DNA of 64,000 nucleotides from Streptomyces mutabilis (GTDB lineage Bacteria > Actinomycetota > Actinomycetes > Streptomycetales > Streptomycetaceae): assembly GCF_014649815.1 (NCBI RefSeq), contig NZ_BMTT01000001.1, forward strand, positions 248,001 through 312,000. Reading direction: 5' to 3'. The notes under the pieces are model-generated. The model did no database searches. It was not told where the DNA came from and saw only the letters and a list, made by a program, of their open reading frames with translations. The position numbers were made by a program, and so were the translations under genes. The first letter of the stretch is position 1; each line of letters begins with the position of its first letter. Below are positions 14,771 through 23,232 of the stretch, piece by piece.

Positions 14771-16762
14771 ATGAGCCTCTCAGCGATGAGTCGCCGACGG
14801 CAAGCCTACACGGGCCAGTACGCCTTCGTGCGGGGAGAATACGCCATCGGAGATGAGCGAGTGCCGTACTACGCCATCTCCATGACCGTAACTGAAGCCA
14901 CTCGATACCTACAGCTGGCGCGTGATCTGGCAATCACCGATCGTCAGCCGGTCAACTTCGAAGAACTATTCCAACGGGCGGTTGACGACGAACGTGCTGC
15001 GGGTCCGATCAGGACTTACCTGCTTCAGCCTGGTTCCCTTAAATTCTTCAACTCGTTCACAGTAGTTCTCCTCCCAGTCGATCCAGGCAACCGCAATGCG
15101 GTGATGGAGACGTATGAGGATGATCCATCAGGCCCTGATGACGCTCCATACGAGGGAATGGAGCGCAATACGATCGGTCCAGTGCTGATTGATTCACTAC
15201 CGAACCAAGAAGTTGGATACCTCCGCTGGAATACCGAGCGAGCGCATGCCGTAATCCTCGATGGACAACATCGATTCCTTGCACTACGGAAGATTCTCGA
15301 CTCGGCACAGCGCGGACTACTCAGCCCGAACGAGACCAGAATCCCAGTTCTTGTTCTGGTACTGGATCCCAGAGCAGGATTCACTCCTCCCACCGAGCAA
15401 TCCAGCAATGTGCTACTCGCTTGCCGCAGCATCTTCGTCGCGCTGAACAAGCACGCGGTTTCCGTATCGAAAGCTCGGACTTACCTTCTCGATGATCAAG
15501 ATCTGGTGTCCGTTACCGTACGGCGCTTGATTGCCTCAGAGCTTGGTGGAGACGCCGACAGTGAAGCATCGTTGAAGCGAATCCCCCTCGCCCTGGTCGA
15601 CTGGCATTCAGATCAAGCCAAATTTGACCAGAGTCTCTACTTGACGACAGTGCTTTCCCTTTATGAGACCGTCAAGACGATCTATCCACCTCGCTGCGAC
15701 GACACCGATTACGAGAAACTGGAAGAGTTCGTCAGAGACGTAACTGCACGGGTCGACCCTCCTGCGGGTCTACGCTGGGACGAGATCGAACTCAAGAAGA
15801 AGATCCGTGCAGCGCGGCTAGAGGAACGTCCGTTTGCGTTCGCACCTGAAGAAGTTGCCGCGATCAGTGAAGCATTCGCCGATGGAATCGGCCAAAATCT
15901 AGTGCGCCCCCTGCTTCAGTTGAAGCCCTATGCAGAACTCCGCGAACGCTACGCGGCGGCTGGGTTTATTGGCGGTGACCACGAACTGTGGCTGGGCTCT
16001 GACAACGACACGAAGAAGGCCATCGAAACCAGAACTGGCGAGAATCCCAACACTAAGGCAAACGAAATCTCGGAGAGCGTTAAGGCCGACAATCTAGCGT
16101 TCCTCGTGGTATTTCAACGAGGCCTCCTCTTGTCAGCCTTCGGGGCCGACCAGGCTCGCGAGGATCTAAAAGAGATCTGGTCGGTGGATTCAGAACGCTT
16201 CTCAGTGCTCAACGAGTGGATCAATCGCACGAACCAGCGAATCGTTCCGAAATTGAAGGATCCAGACTTCTGGATTGGCACAGGTATCGGCCCAGATCGA
16301 AACATCAACTTCACTAAAGTTGGAACCAAAGGCATCAAGGGCCTAGCCCTTCTGGCTACCCTTTGCCCCCTGGAAGAGCTGAAAAAGGAAGCATCAGCCT
16401 GGGCCAGCGGACTTCCTCGCACCGAGGAGGATGCGCCAGCATGGGAACTCGTCAGAGCTACGAGCATCCCTTACCTTGAGTCTGACCGGGCCTACACCGA
16501 TGCTGGAACTCCCGAACTACGAATGGCTGCCTACCAATGGCTGGCAGAGCAGTTCAGCAGAATCTCTCCAGGACGAGTAGCTGGCGGAGTGATGGCGGCA
16601 ATCATACGAGAAGCCTGCATGGACCTCCGCAAGGCGGTTGAGGCTCACATTAAGAAGGAAGTCCGCGCTACAGGCGGAGAGAGCCCAGACAGAGAAACGC
16701 TGCGACAAGCAGCGATTCTGCTGGGGGCTCGTCGACTCGCCGCGCTCGCAAGCATGGGCTGA
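14771..16762 (+). CDS. DGQHR-domain protein (DndB/DpdB-like)
   Basis: This 663-residue protein carries the defining motif HAVILDGQHRFLALRKIL near residue 160. DGQHR proteins include DndB, which regulates DNA phosphorothioation, and DpdB of the 7-deazaguanine DNA modification system. The region after the motif (SIFVALNKHAVSVSKARTYLLDD) also matches DndB-like proteins (the typical 'N..a..v'-region before a Leu/Asp helix). No dndACDE or other dpd genes are nearby. It starts 2 bp after the GIY-YIG stop, so the two form an operon, and shares its low GC content. I infer a two-gene modification-sensing or defence module. Confidence 0.78.
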   Translation: MSLSAMSRRRQAYTGQYAFVRGEYAIGDERVPYYAISMTVTEATRYLQLARDLAITDRQPVNFEELFQRAVDDERAAGPIRTYLLQPGSLKFFNSFTVVLLPVDPGNRNAVMETYEDDPSGPDDAPYEGMERNTIGPVLIDSLPNQEVGYLRWNTERAHAVILDGQHRFLALRKILDSAQRGLLSPNETRIPVLVLVLDPRAGFTPPTEQSSNVLLACRSIFVALNKHAVSVSKARTYLLDDQDLVSVTVRRLIASELGGDADSEASLKRIPLALVDWHSDQAKFDQSLYLTTVLSLYETVKTIYPPRCDDTDYEKLEEFVRDVTARVDPPAGLRWDEIELKKKIRAARLEERPFAFAPEEVAAISEAFADGIGQNLVRPLLQLKPYAELRERYAAAGFIGGDHELWLGSDNDTKKAIETRTGENPNTKANEISESVKADNLAFLVVFQRGLLLSAFGADQAREDLKEIWSVDSERFSVLNEWINRTNQRIVPKLKDPDFWIGTGIGPDRNINFTKVGTKGIKGLALLATLCPLEELKKEASAWASGLPRTEEDAPAWELVRATSIPYLESDRAYTDAGTPELRMAAYQWLAEQFSRISPGRVAGGVMAAIIREACMDLRKAVEAHIKKEVRATGGESPDRETLRQAAILLGARRLAALASMG

Positions 16763-17008
16763 TGAAAAAGGCCCCGCCCCCTTCGCCCGGGGTAGAGCCG
16801 CGCGACTTTGTGCAGGTCAGTCGCTTGGACCCAGGTTACTGCTGCGCCGTGGCCTCATGGGAGGCTCGATCTCTTCGTGAATTCGGCCACTCACGGGGGT
16901 CACCTTGCTGTCCAGTGCGTTCCCATGCACGGCTGTCACCGGTACCACTGTGAGGGCATCACGACCGCCCCTATTGTGGTCCGCCTTGATCCCTTGTGAA
17001 CTTGTCGC

Positions 17009-18496
17009 ATGTACCGCTGGAAAGCGTTGAACGATCGACAACTCACGCTCCTCAGGAAGATTGCTGCCGGCGAGGATCCCGGCGCCCAGGATCCGGGCAT
17101 GCGGCGGTCAACCTACGCGCTGCGCGATCGGGGTCTCGTGACGGTCAGCCGCCGGGGTGGCAGCTGGCGGGCGGACGTCACTGAGGCGGGTCGGTTCTAT
17201 CTGGAGCACGGTCATCATCCGGAGCATCCGGCGCGTGGGCGCACTGCTGCTGGCGAGTCGAAGGCCCCGGTGGCCGTGGCGAAGGGCAGGGTCCGCGGCT
17301 CCACGACAACGGCGACAGCTCATGGGAGTAAGCCGACGACGACACACAAGAAGCAGCCAACGCCGTACAGCGAAAGGCCCATCCCCGTCGCACGCCGCGC
17401 AAAAGCGACCAAGCTCATGGAGCGATTGGTCGCCGAGCGCCATGTGGTCATATCAGAGCCTGACGAGAATGAGATCACCGAGTGGCGACGTGTCATCGAC
17501 TTCGCTAAGCGGCACAAACTCGCGCCGGCGGGCAAACGCATCGAGAAGCAGCGACTGTGGAACGCGGGCCGTGATCTGCAAATCTCGTTGGTAGACGGCC
17601 CACATGCCAACTCTGGGCGGAGGTCCCCAGAGGAGAACCCGCGGGTTTCAGTCCCCGCGCAGTTGCGCTCACCGCACCGCGTCGTGGCGGCCTTGCGAGA
17701 CAGCGAGCGCCGGCTTCTTATGCCGCCCTCTCTGCGTCGCCGTGCTTTGCTTCTGCTGCAAGGGCTCGCAGCAGAGGCGGAACGCCGGGGATACAGGGTA
17801 CGCGAGCAGCGGGTCCCTGAGCGTGACCACCGTTCAGCGCACTATTACAACGGCCGGTACTTCCCCGCGAGTTGTCGGGAAGGGGTGCTGGAGATCGTTA
17901 TCGACGGCTTCACCAGCTGCGTCACTATCAAGCAGGAGTTTCCCCAGTCTGCCGATCCAGACCGCTCTCAGCAGCTCGCTCTGGACATCGGGTACAGCCG
18001 GTCCAAGAGGCAGCACCACTGGGGCGACCGCAAGCGGTCGAAACTCGAGGACGTCCTCGGGATCGTGCTCCAGGAACTGGAGACTCGCGCGGTCGAGGAG
18101 CAGCAGAGGAAGCTGGATGAGGAACGCGCGAAGGAAGAGCGCCGCATCAGCTGGGAAGCGGCCATGGCTACCGCCAGAGAGAAGGCTGCGCAGGCTCGCT
18201 TCGCAACGATTCTCCGTGAGCAGGCAAGGCAGTGGCAGGATGCACACGCGCTCCGCCAGTACTGCGACGCTCTGGAGCGCAGGATCAATGTAGCGGCGGA
18301 CGAGGACGTCGACGTCGAATCGGCTCGTGTCTGGTTGCGGTGGGCGCGCGACTACGCGGAGACCCTCGACCCGCTGACACAACTACCGACCATGCCGTAC
18401 GGGCTGACGTTCGAGCCGGAAGATCTCAAGCCGCACCTCAACGGGTGGAATCCCTACGGTCCGGAGGCGCACGCATCGGCTTGGAGCACTTTCTGA
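17009..18496 (+). CDS. Unknown protein with N-terminal winged-helix-like segment
   Basis: The protein has 495 residues. The first 70 (LNDRQLTLLRKIAAG, then YALRDRGLVTVSRRGGSWRADVTEAG) look like a winged helix that counts as DNA binding only by inference. A basic linker (about 70-130) follows, then a domain with LRSPHRVVAALRDS, a coiled-coil stretch rich in Glu/Lys/Arg near residues 365-420, and an aromatic C-terminus (ERRINVAADEDVDVESARVW before it). I do not recognise a family with a known function. It follows the DGQHR gene by 246 bp and has a higher GC content, so it is probably a separate unit. The C-terminal gene end converges on the prophage and shares a bidirectional terminator. Confidence 0.75.
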   Translation: MYRWKALNDRQLTLLRKIAAGEDPGAQDPGMRRSTYALRDRGLVTVSRRGGSWRADVTEAGRFYLEHGHHPEHPARGRTAAGESKAPVAVAKGRVRGSTTTATAHGSKPTTTHKKQPTPYSERPIPVARRAKATKLMERLVAERHVVISEPDENEITEWRRVIDFAKRHKLAPAGKRIEKQRLWNAGRDLQISLVDGPHANSGRRSPEENPRVSVPAQLRSPHRVVAALRDSERRLLMPPSLRRRALLLLQGLAAEAERRGYRVREQRVPERDHRSAHYYNGRYFPASCREGVLEIVIDGFTSCVTIKQEFPQSADPDRSQQLALDIGYSRSKRQHHWGDRKRSKLEDVLGIVLQELETRAVEEQQRKLDEERAKEERRISWEAAMATAREKAAQARFATILREQARQWQDAHALRQYCDALERRINVAADEDVDVESARVWLRWARDYAETLDPLTQLPTMPYGLTFEPEDLKPHLNGWNPYGPEAHASAWSTF

Positions 18497-18629
18497 GGGG
18501 AGGCGTGCCTCGCCTTTGTATAGTGCGAGCATCGCTAGTCGCACTCCTGACCGATGCGAGAGGGCCGCGCCGTCTGCACCCGAGAGCGCGCCCCTGTCGG
18601 CGGTGAGCAGCCATGGGGTCTCCAGGCGG

Positions 18630-18655
18630 GTGGCCCCGGCAGTTGCCGGGGCCAC
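18630..18655. terminator. Bidirectional hairpin terminator
   Basis: GTGGCCCCGG and CCGGGGCCAC form a perfect 10-bp stem (12 bp if the CA/TG pairs are counted) between two convergent genes ending at 18496 and 18664. No strong T-run flanks it, as is usual in Streptomyces. Confidence 0.7.
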
Positions 18656-18663
18656 GGTGTCGG

Positions 18664-20310
18664 TCAAAGGGTGTCAATGTCCGGGCGGCTTGCGGCGAAC
18701 TCCGCCGCCGCGTCGCGGTACGTCGCCAGAAGCCGGGCCGGGTCGCACTGCATGCGGATGCCGTCTAGCAGCAGCTTGGCCATCGTGTAGCCGGGGTAGA
18801 TGTCGAGGGCTTCGGTGAAGGCATGGCTCGCGGTGACGGTGTCGCCCTGTCGCCAGGCGACCCATCCGAGGAGGGTGAGGAGGGGCGGTGCCTTTCCGGT
18901 GTGCGGCGGCACGCAGCGCCGGACGAGGTAGCCCCACAGTTGCCGCTCGTAGGGAAGGTCGCTCTCCTCGCCGGTGGACAGTGCGGCGTCCCTGGTGTGC
19001 GGGTCTTGCAGGCCGAGAATGATGCGGGCGGCGATCTCATCCTTGAGCTGGGGACGGCCGTTGCGGAAGTCGGCCAAGGCTCCGTTGGTGATGTCGATAG
19101 TGCTGTGGCGGGCGAGGAGACGCTCGTCTTCGGTCAGGACCTGGTCGTAGTGGTGGCTGGTGGCTGCGTCGAGGGCTTCGCGGAAGCACACCGCGGTGGT
19201 GTCGGTGACGGGGCGGTACTCGCTGGCGACCTCGACGGCGTGCCGGAGGTGTGCCGCGCGGTGGGCATGGCCCTCGCGGGCGGAGGCGAGCCAGTCTCGG
19301 GGGTCTTCGCCGTCGATGGCGCCGAGGTGTATGCCGGTGGCCAGCTCGTAGTCGGGGTCGGTGGTGATGGCGTCGCGCAAGGCGAGCCGCGCGGCGATGA
19401 GGTCGCCTTGCCGCCAGGCGACGAACGCGAACAGCGTCAGTATGGGCACGCCCTCCGGTTTGCACGGTTCGGCGCAGTGCCGGGCGAGGTAGGCCCAGAG
19501 GCGTCGGGCGTGGGGAAGGTCGCCGTCCTCCGCGTGCGCCATGCCGGCCTCCACGGCGGCGTCGTCCTGCAGGCCGACGATGAGCTGCGTGGTTAGCGCG
19601 CGGCTGAGGACGGTCGCGCCGTCACGGAACCGGCTCATGGCGGCGTCGATCTGCTCCAACGTCAACGCGAGCGTCGCGTCTCGTCCAGCGTTAGTCGCGG
19701 ACCGCGAGTTGAAGTGGTCTGCGGCGATGTGCAGGTCCTTGAAGAAGGCGGGGTCCGCCGTGGCCCGGAACTCCTTGATGATGTCGCGGGTGCGTGGGCC
19801 CGGGGTGCGACCAAGGCGGGTCATCTGCGCGACGACGCTGTTGGGGTCGTCGGGCGACGGGAGCAGCTCGCCCTCGCAGCACCCGTCGATGTCGCACTCG
19901 TAGGCCCACCACCGGTTCGCGACGAGCCCGATCGTCTGGAGGACGGTGGCGCGGTGCTCCACGAACTCGTTCGTGAGCCAGGTGCCGACGGGGGCGAGGA
20001 GCGCGGCGGTCTCCTCGGGGCTCTGGTCGGGGCGCGGTTCGCGGCAGAGGTAGATGATGACGCCCTCAGCGAGGTCATGGCCGCGGTCGTGGGCGTAGGC
20101 CACGAACTGGCGGGCGGCGTGCTCGGCGGTGGCCTGCCACTCGGCGCTGTCGTCGGGGAGGGGGCACGTCATGGTCGGCCCGTCGTGGAAGTTCGGGCCG
20201 GGGGCGTGGAGGGCGATGCTGTCGTCCGGGTAGTGCCCGAGGAGGTACGGCAGGATCTGGGCGAGGTTGGGCAGGCTGGTGACCTGCACGGTGTTGTCGG
20301 GCGTGCTCAC
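18664..20310 (-). CDS. DUF4192 domain-containing protein
   Basis: The protein has 548 residues. The N-terminal half shows the DUF4192 pattern: SLPNLAQILPYLLGHYPDDSIALHA, then ARQFVAYAHDRGHDLAEGVIIYLC and WLTNEFVEHRATVLQTIGLVANRWW. The C-terminal half contains two copies of a helical unit around LTLFAFVAWRQGDLIAARLAL and LTLLGWVAWRQGDTVTASHAF, probably TPR-like. The GTG start at 20310 has AAGGA nine bases upstream and overlaps the end of the upstream gene by 4 bp. The biochemical function of DUF4192 is unknown; it is common in actinobacteria and their mobile elements. It is the last gene of the prophage early operon. Confidence 0.85.
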   Translation of the reverse strand: MSTPDNTVQVTSLPNLAQILPYLLGHYPDDSIALHAPGPNFHDGPTMTCPLPDDSAEWQATAEHAARQFVAYAHDRGHDLAEGVIIYLCREPRPDQSPEETAALLAPVGTWLTNEFVEHRATVLQTIGLVANRWWAYECDIDGCCEGELLPSPDDPNSVVAQMTRLGRTPGPRTRDIIKEFRATADPAFFKDLHIAADHFNSRSATNAGRDATLALTLEQIDAAMSRFRDGATVLSRALTTQLIVGLQDDAAVEAGMAHAEDGDLPHARRLWAYLARHCAEPCKPEGVPILTLFAFVAWRQGDLIAARLALRDAITTDPDYELATGIHLGAIDGEDPRDWLASAREGHAHRAAHLRHAVEVASEYRPVTDTTAVCFREALDAATSHHYDQVLTEDERLLARHSTIDITNGALADFRNGRPQLKDEIAARIILGLQDPHTRDAALSTGEESDLPYERQLWGYLVRRCVPPHTGKAPPLLTLLGWVAWRQGDTVTASHAFTEALDIYPGYTMAKLLLDGIRMQCDPARLLATYRDAAAEFAASRPDIDTL

Positions 20311-20834
20311 TTCTGGGGTCCTTCCTTCTGCGATGCGGTGTCGGGCTGCCCGATACGGGCGGGCGGCGCGGGGGCGGGCATGCCGCGTGGCTTGTTCGTG
20401 AGGGCGGGGAGCAGCCGTTCGCGGACGAGCGCGGCGAGGTCGGCTGCCAGGGCTTTGCTGGTGCGGGTGGTCAGGACGGCGTGCCAGGTGCGGCCGGGCT
20501 GGAGCCGGGCGTCGTTGGCGGCTTGTGCTTCGGCTTGCTCGATGTCGGTGCCGTCGGGGATCGGCGGCAGGCGGGGGCCTGCGGTGATCCAGGTCTGGAT
20601 GGCGAGGCCGCGGGCTTGGACGCGGAGGCCGATGCGGTGGCCGTCGGGGTGGTGGTAGGCGGCGGTGCGGTCGGGGGTGTCGGTGTCCTCCTTGCTCCAC
20701 GGCGGGTCGAGGGTGGGGGCGATCTGGTCGAGGGGCGGCAGGTCGATCTCGTCGCGGGGTCCGGCGAAGGCCGGGCGTCGGCGGCGCGGTGCCGGGGTGG
20801 TGCCGGGTCGGTCGAAGGGGTCGGGTTCGGTCAC
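20307..20834 (-). CDS. Hypothetical prophage protein
   Basis: This 175-residue protein starts at a GTG overlapping the stop of the methylase gene and itself overlaps the DUF4192 start. The N-terminus is Pro/Arg-rich; the middle (YHHPDGHRIGLRVQARGLAIQTW) and the helix KALAADLAALVRERLLPAL suggest a small folded domain. No family with a known role is recognised. Its coupling to a methylase-like gene hints at a joint role in DNA metabolism. Confidence 0.7.
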   Translation of the reverse strand: MTEPDPFDRPGTTPAPRRRRPAFAGPRDEIDLPPLDQIAPTLDPPWSKEDTDTPDRTAAYHHPDGHRIGLRVQARGLAIQTWITAGPRLPPIPDGTDIEQAEAQAANDARLQPGRTWHAVLTTRTSKALAADLAALVRERLLPALTNKPRGMPAPAPPARIGQPDTASQKEGPQK

Positions 20835-21841
20835 GCGGCGTTCTCTTTGCTGGGCATGAGTTCGTCGAGGAGGGCGAGGGCGCGGCGGTGAGCGATGATC
20901 GTGCGGGCCGTGTCCATGTACCGGTCGCGCTGCTCGAAGGCTTCTTTGGCTTCGGCGCGGGTCTTGGCGTAGTCGTCTTCCGGTGCGAGGGAGTCGGCGC
21001 AGCCGATGAGGCAGCGCGGGCCGAGGTCCCAGATGATCGCGTTGACGGCGGCGCACCCGGCGGACAGCGAGTCGATGTCGTTGCCGTACCAGTGGAAGTC
21101 GTGCGGGTTGAGGCCGAGGTCGCGCAGGCGTTGGGCGACGGAGCGGAACATGGTGCCGGAGCCGACGGCGGGTTCGCGGAAGGACATGCCTGGCTTGGCG
21201 AAGTCCTTGTCCACGGTCATGTTGGCCATCAGGTCGGTGACGCACGCCGGCGTGTGGTATTCGCCGCGCCACTTCTTGTCGCTCTTGTGGCGCAGGCCGG
21301 TGAGCAGGGGGCTGAGGACGTCGGCTTCGGAGCGTTGCCAGGGGTCGTCGTGGCCGGTGAGTTCCATCAGGCCGGTGTTGATGGCGGCGCGGGTGACGGC
21401 GTGGACGGCGCGGAGCTGCTGCTTGTCGGGGTTGGGGTTCCAGGCCCAGTCGTGGAGGCGTATTGCGCGGTTGATCAGGTCCGGGCGCTTGATCCAGTGG
21501 CCGAGGTAGATCTCCTTGAGAAGCTGCGGGAGTTGTTCGGGCTGGAGGTTGAGCACCCAGTCCGCCAGTCCGGGCACGTTGCGCAGCAGGGAGAGCCCGG
21601 CGACGGTGCCGAGGGGGACGTCGATGTTGCTGCCGCCGAAGGACTGGTACCAGGCGTCGAGGACGTTCTCCGCGATCTTGCGGGCGTGCTCGTGCGGGTC
21701 GTGCGGGGCGGCGTAGCGGCGGGCGGTGATCTTGCCGGTGGGGCGGGCCTTGGACGTGGGCGGGGGCTTCTTCGCCCACGACGGCGCGGGCCGCGCGGCG
21801 GTGGCCGGGGCTGCCGCGCGGGGCAAGAAGTCGTCGGACAT
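20831..21841 (-). CDS. N-6 DNA methylase-like protein, probably lacking the catalytic motif
   Basis: This 336-residue protein has an N-terminal HsdM-like helical region and an AdoMet-binding motif I, FREPAVGSGTM, preceded by the GEYHTPACVTDLMANM segment typical of type I-like methylases. After motif I it continues WYGNDIDSLSAGCAA (acidic residue binding the AdoMet ribose), but the expected NPP(Y/F) catalytic motif IV is not found; the region reads CADSLAPEDD and then a helix to the end. It may bind SAM without methylating, or act in a complex. ATG has AAAGGAACCC upstream. Confidence 0.78.
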   Translation of the reverse strand: MSDDFLPRAAAPATAARPAPSWAKKPPPTSKARPTGKITARRYAAPHDPHEHARKIAENVLDAWYQSFGGSNIDVPLGTVAGLSLLRNVPGLADWVLNLQPEQLPQLLKEIYLGHWIKRPDLINRAIRLHDWAWNPNPDKQQLRAVHAVTRAAINTGLMELTGHDDPWQRSEADVLSPLLTGLRHKSDKKWRGEYHTPACVTDLMANMTVDKDFAKPGMSFREPAVGSGTMFRSVAQRLRDLGLNPHDFHWYGNDIDSLSAGCAAVNAIIWDLGPRCLIGCADSLAPEDDYAKTRAEAKEAFEQRDRYMDTARTIIAHRRALALLDELMPSKENAA

Positions 21842-21932
21842 GACTGCGGGTTCCTTTCTGCGGGCGCGCGTGGGGCCGCCCCGGTGCGCAGGGCGCGGCC
21901 GGGGCGGCGTGTGGATGGGGTGGGGAGCGGGG

Positions 21933-22235
21933 TCAGCTGGTCTGCTGGAGGTCCCGGAGGGTGGCGAAGATGCCGCGGATCTCGACGTCGTAGGCAGCGG
22001 CGGGGTAGCCGGCCTGGCGCAGGCCGTTGATGAGGAACATCAGGGCCGCTTCGTCCGTGTCCATGTCGCTGATGAGCTGGTCGAAGCTGGTGTCGCGCAG
22101 CTCGTCGGGGCGGTGCTCGTAGCCGATGCGCAGGGTGTTCTCGATCTCGGCGAGGGTTGCGGCGGTCTGCTTGTCGGTGAGGCCGAGCAGGGTGGACCAG
22201 GCCGCCAGGGTGGCGTCGTCAACGGGGAGCTTCAC
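21933..22235 (-). CDS. Hypothetical prophage protein
   Basis: This 100-residue, acidic, mostly helical protein contains DKQTAATLAEIENTLRIGYE and ISDMDTDEAALMFLINGLRQ. It starts with ATG-less GTG at 22235 preceded by AAAGGCATCAGCCC. No recognised domain. It belongs to the early-gene series with like orientation and short spacing. Confidence 0.65.
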   Translation of the reverse strand: MKLPVDDATLAAWSTLLGLTDKQTAATLAEIENTLRIGYEHRPDELRDTSFDQLISDMDTDEAALMFLINGLRQAGYPAAAYDVEIRGIFATLRDLQQTS

Positions 22236-22296
22236 GGGCTGATGCCTTTCTGGTGGGCCGTGCCCGGCCGCGCTGGGCGGCCGGGCACGGGCGGGG

Positions 22297-22935
22297 TCAG
22301 GAGGTGGGGGCGGTGGGGAAGGGGTTGTGCCGGTGGTCGGGGTGGCAGGCGGCGTACAGGCCGCCGGGGAGGCGTTCGGTGATGACGCCCCATCCGGCCC
22401 AGCGCATGACGGCGAGGTAGCCGAGGTCTCCGCCCGCGAAGCCGGTGCGGCGCTTGGCGCCGGGGTCGGGTGCGATGAACACCCAGCCGGGCAGGTCTCC
22501 GGTGTCGTCGGGCATGACCTGGAAGCCGGGGCGCAGTTCGTGGACGCCGTCGGTGTGGATGGGCGGCATTCCGGCGGCGGTCAGGATGCGTACGGCCTCT
22601 TGGACCTGCTTGTGGCCGTGGTACTCGGGCAGGGTGCCGACGCCGGTGTGCAAGGGCCGCTCGTACGGGAGGCGGCCGACGGCGGCCTTGTAGATGGTCA
22701 TGAGGAGTTGGGCGTCGTCGCGGCGGCCGGCGTGGCGCATGGCGATGTTCGCGACGATGGCGATGGAGTGCCGGTCCTGGGTGAACAGGCGGCGGAATTG
22801 GTCGAGGGTCATGCCGGTGGTCACCTGTACGCGGGCGAAGGTGCGTGAGGCGAAGCGGACGGCGTATGCGACGTGTTCGGGGTCGAGCCCTATCTGGTGG
22901 GCGAGTTCGCGGACTCCGGGCGAGTAGTCGGTCAT
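22297..22935 (-). CDS. Hypothetical prophage protein
   Basis: This 212-residue protein starts at the ATG MTDYSPGVRELAHQ. The start at 22935 is fixed by a Shine-Dalgarno box TTGGAGA five bases upstream; an open frame continues further upstream but lacks such a site. The C-terminal third (WVFIAPDPGAKRRTGF, MRWAGWGVITERLPGG) suggests a small mixed alpha/beta domain. I do not recognise a family. Confidence 0.7.
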   Translation of the reverse strand: MTDYSPGVRELAHQIGLDPEHVAYAVRFASRTFARVQVTTGMTLDQFRRLFTQDRHSIAIVANIAMRHAGRRDDAQLLMTIYKAAVGRLPYERPLHTGVGTLPEYHGHKQVQEAVRILTAAGMPPIHTDGVHELRPGFQVMPDDTGDLPGWVFIAPDPGAKRRTGFAGGDLGYLAVMRWAGWGVITERLPGGLYAACHPDHRHNPFPTAPTS

Positions 22936-22939
22936 TGGG

Positions 22940-22950
22940 TCTCCAAGAGG
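22940..22950 (-). promoter_or_regulatory. CTCTTGGAGA-type ribosome-binding box (copy 1)
   Basis: CCTCTTGGAGA on the minus strand, with GGAG five bases before the ATG at 22935. It is identical to boxes at 28453, 29290, 31902 and 34409. Confidence 0.7.
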
Positions 22951-22967
22951 CGCTTGCGCGTATGGGT

Positions 22968-22994
22968 GCGCCCCCGGCGTTTGGCCGGGGGCGC
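22968..22994 (-). terminator. Intercistronic hairpin
   Basis: GCGCCCCCGGC pairs with GCCGGGGGCGC in a perfect 11-bp stem with a 5-nt loop. It lies between the small Cys-rich gene and the next start, 17 bp before the ribosome-binding box. Confidence 0.6.
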
Positions 22995-23020
22995 GGGGTG
23001 CTGTTGGGGTTGGGGGATGG

Positions 23021-23113
23021 TTAGCGGCGTCCGCCGCATCCGGCGTGGCCGCAGCCGCCACAGAAGCCGCCGCTGTTGCATTCGCAGCCGCATCCGTGGT
23101 TCTGGGTTTCCAT
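23021..23113 (-). CDS. 30-residue Cys/Gly-rich peptide
   Basis: ATG at 23113 follows GGGAAGGGGAATTGG; the reading frame encodes METQNHGCGCECNSGGF, then CGGCGHAGCGGRR and ends at TAA. Six cysteines (CxCxC, then CxxC, then C) with His and Gly suggest metal binding, or possibly a Cys-rich peptide. A TAAGATATAAGT-type promoter lies 40 bp upstream. A hairpin follows directly, so it appears to be a complete small transcript at the head of an early unit. Confidence 0.55.
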   Translation of the reverse strand: METQNHGCGCECNSGGFCGGCGHAGCGGRR

Positions 23114-23153
23114 TCCAATTCCCCTTCCCATTCGAGCATTTCCCGAATTCCTT

Positions 23154-23170
23154 ACTTATATCTTAATGGC
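23154..23170 (-). promoter_or_regulatory. Early promoter, TAAGATATAAGT type (copy 1)
   Basis: Minus-strand GCCATTAAGATATAAGT is present in three copies (also 29697-29713 and 33690-33706). Here TTGCTT lies 16 bp upstream of TAAGAT, which fits a principal-sigma promoter. The next start codon is 40 bp downstream. Confidence 0.65.
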
Positions 23171-23232
23171 AAATACCCCAGAAGCAAGGTATGGCCGACT
23201 GAATGCGCATTTAATTTCCGCAATTCAATTCC

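Noticed and set aside
14771-16762. Full Dnd phosphorothioation system
   Set aside because: Only a DGQHR protein is present; no IscS-like DndA, DndC, DndD or DndE nearby.
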